This document shows, piece by piece, positions 37,601-47,100 of a DNA stretch of 64,000 nucleotides. The notes under the pieces were generated by a model, which ran no database searches, was not told the origin of the DNA, and worked only from the letters and a program-made list of their open reading frames with translations. A program made the position numbers and the translations under genes. The stretch is taken from contig NC_062226.1 of the NCBI RefSeq assembly GCF_902686445.1, forward strand, positions 13,674,001-13,738,000, in the 5' to 3' direction. Within the stretch, counting starts at the first letter, position 1, and the number at the start of each line of letters is the position of its first letter. The DNA comes from Sciurus carolinensis (taxonomy: Eukaryota; Chordata; Mammalia; Rodentia; Sciuridae).

Positions 37601-38111
37601 ATGTTTTAAAGTTAGAGTTTAAAGTTATCAACAGCCAAGTAAAAATTAAATATAAAATCCAACAAACTCTCAGCTAATGGCAGAAGCAGCATGAAAGGCC
37701 TCTGAAGGTGGATGAGGACTCAGGGGTTGGGAGACGCATCTGTGTCTCTAGTACCCAAAAGGCCTGTTGTTCCCTGTCATGATCCAGCTCCTCCATGTTT
37801 GTAGCTCCACGGAGGAAGCAGGAAGCGACGTGCTGGCCTAACTGTGGCTTCAGTCGTCCACTTTACTGACAATGCAAGACAGTCATCCAACATTTGCCTT
37901 CAATTTAAGGCTAGTTAATGCAGATTGTTAAATTTTCCTTGTAAGTTCTGTAAAATAACTTCTATTTTTCCTTCTTAAAAAGTTGGTAAATGGAACTGCT
38001 CACATCACATTTGATTCTGAAACAGCAGTTAAAGAGCTGTCATATCACAGTCTGGAAGATTTAAACAACAAATACCTTTATATTGCTGTCACAGTCAAAG
38101 AGTCTAGAGGT

Positions 38112-38147
<36 letters not shown>

Positions 38148-41100
38148 CTTTCTTTTTAGGAAGTATTTAGAGAGCATAAATGTGGAGCAAATGATTTCTA
38201 GGGTTCCTTTACATTTTATTATCATTCATAGTTAAATTTTACTTATCACCTTTTATTTCACTGAGGACTGGATCAGAGAAGAGCTCTGCCACTCTGTAGT
38301 CACTGGCAAGCCACTTGGACTCTATGATTTCAATAACAGAAATAGGATAATCCTGCCCAGCTGATATCCAAAGTGGCTCTGCAGGCCATCTAGCTTGAAT
38401 GTCTGGTACCCCAGTGTTTTCTCCTGGTGAGAATCAAAATCAACCTGAGATTATGTATGTAAAACTGTTGGATGCAGTGCCTATGATGAGAGTTATTCGT
38501 GTTATCATGGTTCTGGTCTCCTTATCTGTACAGTGAGGAGGTTAAACCTAATGCTTCCCAACACCCTTTAGATGCTGACTCTGCAGGAAGGGAGTGAGAG
38601 AAAGAGTAAGTGTCTGGAGTCCTAGGGACGACGCAGATATCCATACAGATCATTAGACTTCAAATATGCTGACACCACTCTTGTCATTTCCTTAGGTGGA
38701 TTTTTTGAAAAGGCAGAAGTACCTGGCATCAAATATGTTCTCTCTCCCTACAAACTGAACTTGGTTGCTACTCCTCTTTTCTTGAAGCCTGGGATTCCAT
38801 ATTCTATCAAGGTAGGTGGGGCTGGGGAAAAATCTGCTGAATATGCTTGTCTTTTTCTGTGTATAGAGGTGAAACAGAAGGACACTGGTGAGGCCAATCA
38901 CAGAGGGACTCCTTGGGTGAGGCTGACCCTTCCTGTGGATACAGACAGGTGTGGCACACTGCAGGCCAGCTGTGGCCTTGTGGGTGATTGACATCTTTAG
39001 GGCAATGCCATTATTCAGTAAGCCAGCCTTGCATTACGCATCTCCTCAACAAGCACTGCATTACATTAGTGTAGATAAAACCCTGTAAGTCCAAAATTCA
39101 AAACCACTAACATTTATACAACTACAATGAACCAGTGAAAAAATGGAAAAAATACTAACATTTAAATGTATTTGGTGGCAAGTTTTTAAAAAGCCTTAAG
39201 CTAAAGAGGTCATTCCTTGAACATAGACCCCTTTCTCTCATCATTTTGCTCCGGCTGTGTCTGAGTGTGCCTTTCTGTAGGCTTCATTTTCTCTCTCTGC
39301 CCTCTCTGTGCACAACCCTGTTTGGTCTCTTCTCTCTCTGTTTCTCTCTCTACCCTTCCCATTTTGATCCTTTCTGTCTCTGACTCTTCTGTATTTTTTG
39401 CTCTCTTCTTTCTCTCTAATTGTTCTCTTCTTCTTCTACTTTTCCTTTTTGAAATGCTGATAGGATAGAGTCAATACATCCTTTTAATTTTTATTATATT
39501 TATTAGGATAAATAGCATATTAAAAATAATGTTACATATTATATTTATTAAATGGAAATTTTTATTCTGTCTTTAATTTAGAAAGCCTAGAGCATGATGT
39601 TTTATTTTTTTCTTTGAAAATATTTTTCTTTAAATAAAATTCTTAGGTATCCAGTCAGTCCTCTATATCCATGGTGTCTGTGTGTGTGGCTTCAACAAGC
39701 TGCAGATTGAACATGTGCAGGCTTTTCTCCTTATCATTATTCCCTACATGATTCAGCATAACAATTTCTGTGAGGTTTCTATCATTGTTATGTATTATAA
39801 GGAATCTAGAGATGACCTCATGTATAAGTCTCCAATGCCAGAGTTTTATAGGAGCCTTGAGCATCGTCCTGGAACCAATACCCCATGGATACAGAGGAAT
39901 GACTTAATTAAAATGCATAACTTGCTAGTTACTTATGGAGGTCTACTGGCTTTTAAGAGAGCAAGATTTGCCAAACTTAAAGAAAGCATTGGATGTGCTT
40001 ATAAATTCTTACATACATATGCAATATAATATGTTATCACATAATAAACAGTGATATGTAATCTAATATATAAAAATATGTGAAATGCTATATGGGATTT
40101 AAGATATATTTATATCACATGTAAAAATAAAACAAAAGATATCCTTATGGAAATTATGTATATCATATATAATCATAGATATATGTGTGAGAATTAGAAG
40201 AAAGAAATGTATCCATTTATTGTTTCTCATACACAAAAGAATCATTCCCAGAAGTCATTGCTTCATTTTCTCTATTCAGTCCTAACGTACTTAAAGAAAT
40301 GCAGAAGTTGGGTCACGGTAGATCTTGTCACATCTTGTGGGTTTGCATAAGGAATGATATTTATGTTCTGAGTCTGACTGATATATGGGGGAATTCACTC
40401 AAAATGATTAAACTGAACACAATTGAACATTTCTATATGTCACGAACACACTTCTTACTCAATTCACTGTACTGAATTCATGCCTTGGTGGAAAGGAAGG
40501 AAAATGATCAGAGTTGTTGGACTTCAAAGGACATGATGAGCTGTTGACATGGATGGAATTGTTCTGACAAACAGGTGCAGGTCAAGGATTCTCTGGACCA
40601 GTTGGTGGGAGGGGTCCCTGTGACCCTGAATGCACAAAGTGTGGATGAAAACCAAGAGACGGCGGACTTGGAATTGCAGAAAAGCGTCACACGTCTGGAT
40701 GATGGAGTAGCCTCGTTTGTAGTTAATCTCCCATCTGGAGTGAAGGCACTGGAGTTTCATGTGAGCTGAATCTCTGGTTATATTTTCTAGGACAAAGTGC
40801 ACTTTTGACTGCATGTTTTGGCAAGTGTAGAGAACAGATGTGGCAGATTTTATAAGTGAGTCCGGTGAACAGTTCTACAATTTGAAAACAAACCAAATGA
40901 CTACAAAAGACAATCTTCTAACTCACTGAATGATCCTTGAGGAAGATCCATATTCACCTGTATTTTGTTTAGGAATTAATTATTTTTTCTTACACCAATA
41001 AACTATATTAGAATCCAGAAGTTTCAGAACAGGAATAGCAGTGGACACCAGTGGTAGGAACTCCCCCTGCTACACACACACCCATTCTTCATCTCTTTTC

Positions 41101-44100
41101 AGGGCCACATAAGGGTCAAATGTGGAAGCCTCCTTTTTTCTACTGCACAAATCACTTTACTTTCGGGCTCAATCTGATTTCCTCACAAATAATGTTTGGG
41201 TTCCCAGTCTCAACTGAGGTATAAGTTAACTACCCAGGTCAACGACTGCAGCACGCATAGACTCACTACCATCTACCCATCCCTTACTGAATACTTGCAC
41301 ATTGTGCTAAGAGATTCCTGAGGAACACACTTCATAACTATTTATCAGCAGTAAGAGTTGGAAAATGTTATCTTTGCCATTTTGTGGTCAGAGGAAAGGA
41401 GACTTTGATTCCTGTTTTGACCAAATAGCTTGTCTAGAATTTATAAGTGGCAGCACCAGGATGCAAACCAATGTGCATCTGACCCCAGATCACAAGCTAG
41501 TAACCTTTCTGCTGCCTGAAGACAGATACTCCTGCCATGATACCACAGATGGTGTGTGTGATGTTCATTCCTAACTTCTGCCCCCAGTGCTTGAGTTGGT
41601 GCTACCTCCCACTCCCTCCCCTCTCCTCCCTTAGTCCCTGTCCTCCCATGTCCAGAAAGAGTCCAGCTTACTCAGTATTTCAGGAAGGGAGCCAGTGTTT
41701 CTCTCTTCCTTTTACCAGACTTTTCCACCATGGCCCATAATCCCATCGTTATTCTTCAGTCTTTATGAAATTAGTGGATATCTCAGCTATACAACACTGG
41801 AGTACTAGAGGGCTTATTTTTTCCCTTTAGCATTTGTAATTGTGAAATTTAGAAATGGAAAGAGTAAAGAATTTTAAAAGTATGTTTTACAACAAGCACA
41901 ACTCACAGTCCAAGCATGTTTTTGAATTTTTCCTTTTCAGGTCAAAACTGATGTCCCAGATCTTCCAGAAGAAAATCAGGCCAGCAGAGATTACCAAGCA
42001 ACAGCATACTCATCTCTCAGTCAAAGTTACCTTTATATCGATTGGACTGGAAACTATAAGCCTCTGCTAGTGGGAGAATATCTGAATATTACTGTTACTT
42101 CCAAAAGCCCATATATTGACAAAATAACTCAATATAATTACTTGGTAAGTACAATAATGATAGACTTCCATCTAATTTTCCCACCCTGAACATTTTCTTC
42201 TCTGACTTATAGAGAAACATTGGAATGTTTCTTTGCATTTATCAATACAAAGCACTTTCGTGAACACCATCTAATTTGATTAATAGCTTTCAAAAACCTT
42301 TGAAATAGGGCATGATTTTCATGACCATTCACAGACAAGGAAACTGAGGAGAGAGGTTACATGAATCACCATGGTCACTTAGTTCAGAAGAGAAAGATTT
42401 TGATTTGAACAGAGGCCTCCGTTTCTTGATCTAATAACTCTTCATCAAACAGAGCCTGATTAAATTACATCACCTCTGCTCTATTTCATGGCCCCAAATT
42501 ATATTCCCACACCTAGTTCAAATATGTGCATTTCATTTGCACAAAAGGGGTGACCCCACTCCAGCTCTGAAGGATTGAGTCTTACTGTCCCCATTCTAGT
42601 TCTGCCGTCAGCAGTGTCCCTACTGCACCAGGCACATTTAACAGGAGGTGCAGCAGTTAGGCCTGTTGGTGAAACCTAGAAAAGGGTGTGCAAAAAATGT
42701 CAAGGGCTTCCTGATAGTTGCCAAAGATATAGAATGATTTGTTCCAACAGCAGATCAAGCTGGTGATGATGGAATTTTCAACATTTTTGAGAAAAAAAAT
42801 TGAAAAAAATATATGAAGAACAGAAAAATATTGACAAAGAATTAGGAAATTGCTTATGGATTACATACCAAAACCATGTATGCAGTCTTGTTCTCTAAGG
42901 ACAATTAAAGGGATCTTTGAAGACATTTTGGCTTTATGTGATTTTTTTTTAACCCTAACCTCCTTACCATCTAATCTATATTTAAAAACCTGAATCCCCA
43001 AATAAGGTACACTCCATTTATTCATCAGGTTTCTTGTTTGTTTTTTGTTGGTATTGGGGATTGAACCCAGGGCCCACACATGCTAAGCAAGTACACTACC
43101 ACTGAACTACATCCCTAGCTTCTTTTAACATATTTATTTTGAGAGAGGATATTGCTAAATTGCTGACCTCATATTTGTGATCCTCCTGCCTCAGCCCCTT
43201 GAGTAGCTGAAATTAGAGGCATTCACAATCAGGCCCAGTGCATCTAATGCTTTTCATCTTTTATCCTGGTGCTAGAGATTGAACCCAGAGCACTCCACCC
43301 CGAGCTACATCCTCAAGTACTTTTTATTTTTTTATTTGGAGATAGGAACTCACCGAATTGCTCTCTAATTTCTGGTTCTGACACTTTGAACTAAAAACAG
43401 TATGACTTTCAGATTTCCTGAGCCTCAGATTCTCCAGTGGGGGCACCATGCCGACCCCACTGCTGTACCGTAAGAATTAAAGGAGTTAAATAAGTGTTAA
43501 AGTTCCTGGCGCATAGTAGGAATATACACACACATCAACTTTGTTCTCCAAGCTCCACCCTGACGCACAGGTTTTGTTTCTGTAATTTTTTTCACGGCTA
43601 CTCTTTATGTTTAGATTTTATCCAGGGGCAAAATTGTACACTTTGGCACAAGAGAGAAGGTTCTAGATTCATCTAATCAAAGTATAAACATTCCAGTGAC
43701 TCAGAACATGGTTCCTTCAGCTCGACTCCTGGTCTATTACATCGTCACAGGAGAGCAGACTGCAGAGTTGGTGTCTGACTCAGTCTGCCTAAATATTGAA
43801 GAGAAATGTGACAACCAGCTCCAGGTGAGACACAAATACATGTCACAACTGGATTTTCTTCTGAATGAAGGAGGCTGCCTCTGTCAAAGTAGTTGCTTCT
43901 GAACAATTCTATCTCATACAAATATATTTTCTTTTTCACATGACCTTCTAGGTTCATCTGTCTCCAGATGCAGATGCATATTCTCCAGGTCAAACTGTAT
44001 GTCTTAACTTGGCCACTGAGTCAGAGTCCTGGGTGGCAGTGGCAGCGGTGGACAGTGCTGTGTATGGAGTCCCAGGAGCCAGAAAGCCCATGGAAAGGGT

Positions 44101-47100
44101 TAAGTAGTGCTGTTCTGGGGTCTCTGTGGGGGGTGGGGCTCAGTGCAGCCTTCACCCAGTGTGACCACCAGCACAGGTGAGGGCAGAGTTAAGGCAACAC
44201 AGCCTGATTTTCCACAATGTCCTCAGCACCGTGGGTCTCAGGAAGGTGAGCCACGCTCAGCCAACGTCCAAAGCACAGGTCAGTGCTTTTTTGTTTTCCA
44301 AATACAGATCCAAGCACTTTAAAAACACACCATCATGATAGCAATTGCATCCATGGAGCAAAAGTGCCCTCAACTAAGAGAGTTGGAGGATTTGGGAGCA
44401 TGAGGTGGTGGTTACAGAAGAGGCACAAGAGAAGCCTGGACACAAAACCCTTGGGTTTGTTTAACTCATTAAAATCTGTGGTGCAGAAGAATTTGAAAAT
44501 CACTCCATTCCTAAGTTCCCATTTATTTCCACGACACTCAGCGAGTATCGTCTTGGCTTGGGTGTCTTTGAACAAGGGAAGAACAATGTAAGAAATTGCA
44601 AAGTTAAAACTATTTGGAGAGGAGAGAACATTTGAAGTCAAAATCAAAACTGAAATAAGCCCCCAGAGCAGTCCTTCCCACTTAGAACCCAGAGCTCTCT
44701 CCTGAAAACATAAGAGGGTATGTCCTTTTTTGATTTAGCAACTTGAAATTAATTTGTTGATTCACCCCTTGTGCTTTCACTTACTCATTCATCTGGTTTA
44801 GACATTGATTGCAGCAGGTATTCTATGTGCAAAACACCCTGGGTGAGTTTCTAAGAATCTCTGTTCTCAGTTGAATTTTGAATAGGCATGTATTTGTAAA
44901 TATAAAACCACAAACTAAAGGAATGGAGATGGGAGATGGTCCTGGTTCTTGGATAAACCAGTGCCCTGTGCATCTCACAGGTTGGGCTAACCATCCAATG
45001 GCCAGTACCCTCAGTTCTTCACACACCTGAAGATGCTCACCGTTCCACCTTTCTGGACAGGTGTTCCAAGCTCTAGAGAAGAGTGACCTGGGCTGTGGGG
45101 CAGGTGGTGGCCGAAACAATGCAGATGTGTTCCATCTGGCTGGACTCACCTTCCTCACCAATGCGAATGCAGAGGACTCCCAAGACAATGGTAAAGCCAG
45201 CATTTATACTGAGATTGACTTTGATCACTTGCCTCCCAGATCTCTCCTTATTGTCCCTCTTCCAGAATATTCCCCACAATGATCTTAGAATGCCGTGACT
45301 GCGTAACTCCCCTGTATAGAGTGTGTCAGTGGCCTTCAAGATGAAGAGCAGATTCTTTAGCATAGCACTCAGCGCCTCCTGTGATCTTCTCCCTGGTCTT
45401 TCCATCCTTTCCCGCCCTGCTCTTCCTGTCTGTCTACACCGCACCAGGCGTAGCTCTGGTCTGCTGCTGAGCTATTCACACCTCTGGGCCTTTCCTCATG
45501 GGGATGGCTTCCCCCCTATGAGCCTGGAGAAGCAAGTAGAAGAATCCTCTCCTCTAGGAGGCCTCTTCCCCACCCAGAATGGATCACTCCCTCCTGCTTC
45601 AATAGGAGGGTATGGTAGGGACAGACCGCTTTATAACAAGACAGCACTGGGTCACTGCATATCCTCACACTTAATTATAGGTCACGTCCCACCCACAGCA
45701 ATGAGGGCTCTTCAAGGGCAGCGACCACATCTTAATCACCTTTCTGTGGTTTTAAAATGGTTCATAATTATTCTTGGTACTCTAATATTTTATTTGCATT
45801 TGTAATAATATAACTCAAAGAACAGATAAGAAAATAGATTAGTCAACAAAAACTTGGTTCACTCTAAATGCTTAGATAGTTCTTTATAATATATGGGTCA
45901 AAAAGTTTGCAGGATTCCAAACCAAATTCAGATTTAAAAAAAAATCAAACTATAGGTCCTGAGGTCCACTATGCTGAAACAAGTCCTACTAAGATGTATA
46001 GTTGCCAGTGCTTATTCTGAAGCAGGCTTTCAACACAGATTTCTAGAATGAATCACTTGTGAAGGTTTTAAATATTTAGTTTCATGCAACACTTTTAAAA
46101 ATAGATTTTAACTTATCCCCCCTTTTCTTTGTCTCTCTTTTTTTTGTATATATATAAATAGATGAACCTGGTAAAGAAATTCTTAGGACACTAAAAAGTC
46201 TGCAACGGCAAATACAGGAACCAGGTACTCTAAAAATTTCATGTGATTGTAAAAAGGTTATGATCATATTGGAGATGAATGAATGACATGAATGTTTTAA
46301 ATAGTCCATGAAACTTTTTTATTTTAGATTTTTATCAACCCCCCATTTTCTTTGTCTCTATCTTTTGTTTGTGTTAGATGAACCTGGCAAAGAAATTAAG
46401 CCAATTTCAGCAGGAAACCTGCAACAGATAATAGAGGAACAAGGTACTCTTAAGATTTTCATGTAATTGTACAAAGTTTATGATGATATCATTCAAAAGC
46501 TGGAGAAAATGAAATATTATGTAATTTCCCTTAACTCAAATAGAATGGGTGAAAAGAAAGATATGTATGTATGTTTAGCTCACCTCCCTCAGAAAGATTA
46601 ATCCAAAGAAATCTAGTGTTCATTTTCCATAACCTTAATATGAAGAGAACAGACCTTTATCAGTTCTTTCTCTAAAATGTGAATTATTACCTTCAATTTG
46701 TCACAAACATTTTCTCTCTACAGGTTTCATCTAACAATAAAAATATTTTTCCATTTTATTCTGACAAAATCCATGATTTGATTAATTTTGAAATATATGT
46801 AGAAATCTATTTCTTCTATTTCATATATTTAATAGCTAATAACTTTCTGGATCATTATTTGGAAATAAGTCCAATGGGAATTATTTAAATGGTGATATGA
46901 TAATCGGTCATGTTACAGTAAAAAGAACATCAATCTGGAGTCCATAGCCTGAGTTCAGCTAGTTGTCATTCTTAGAGTAATATGACTTCTTCCATTTGTA
47001 TATGAGTTTCGTAATTCTCTTTGTGTGTGGTGGGGAATTGCTGGGGTATTGAACTCAGGGACACTTTACCACTGAGCCATCTTCCCTATATTTTTAAAAA

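Larger units (their letters stand above)
42145..43614 (+). other. C5 intron 12
   Basis: A MIR-like start (42,310-42,430) and two SINEs near exon 13. Confidence 0.8.

Noticed and set aside
39682..40029. 115-codon frame in intron 10
   Set aside because: Mostly covers a MER2-like DNA transposon fossil, which is non-coding.
45323..45805. 160-codon frame in intron 15
   Set aside because: Lies within an L2-like LINE fragment read on the wrong strand; no C5 similarity and no splice context.
46679..46888. Possible additional C5 exon after the second exon-16 copy
   Set aside because: AT-rich chance frame without homology to C5 or proper acceptor and donor.
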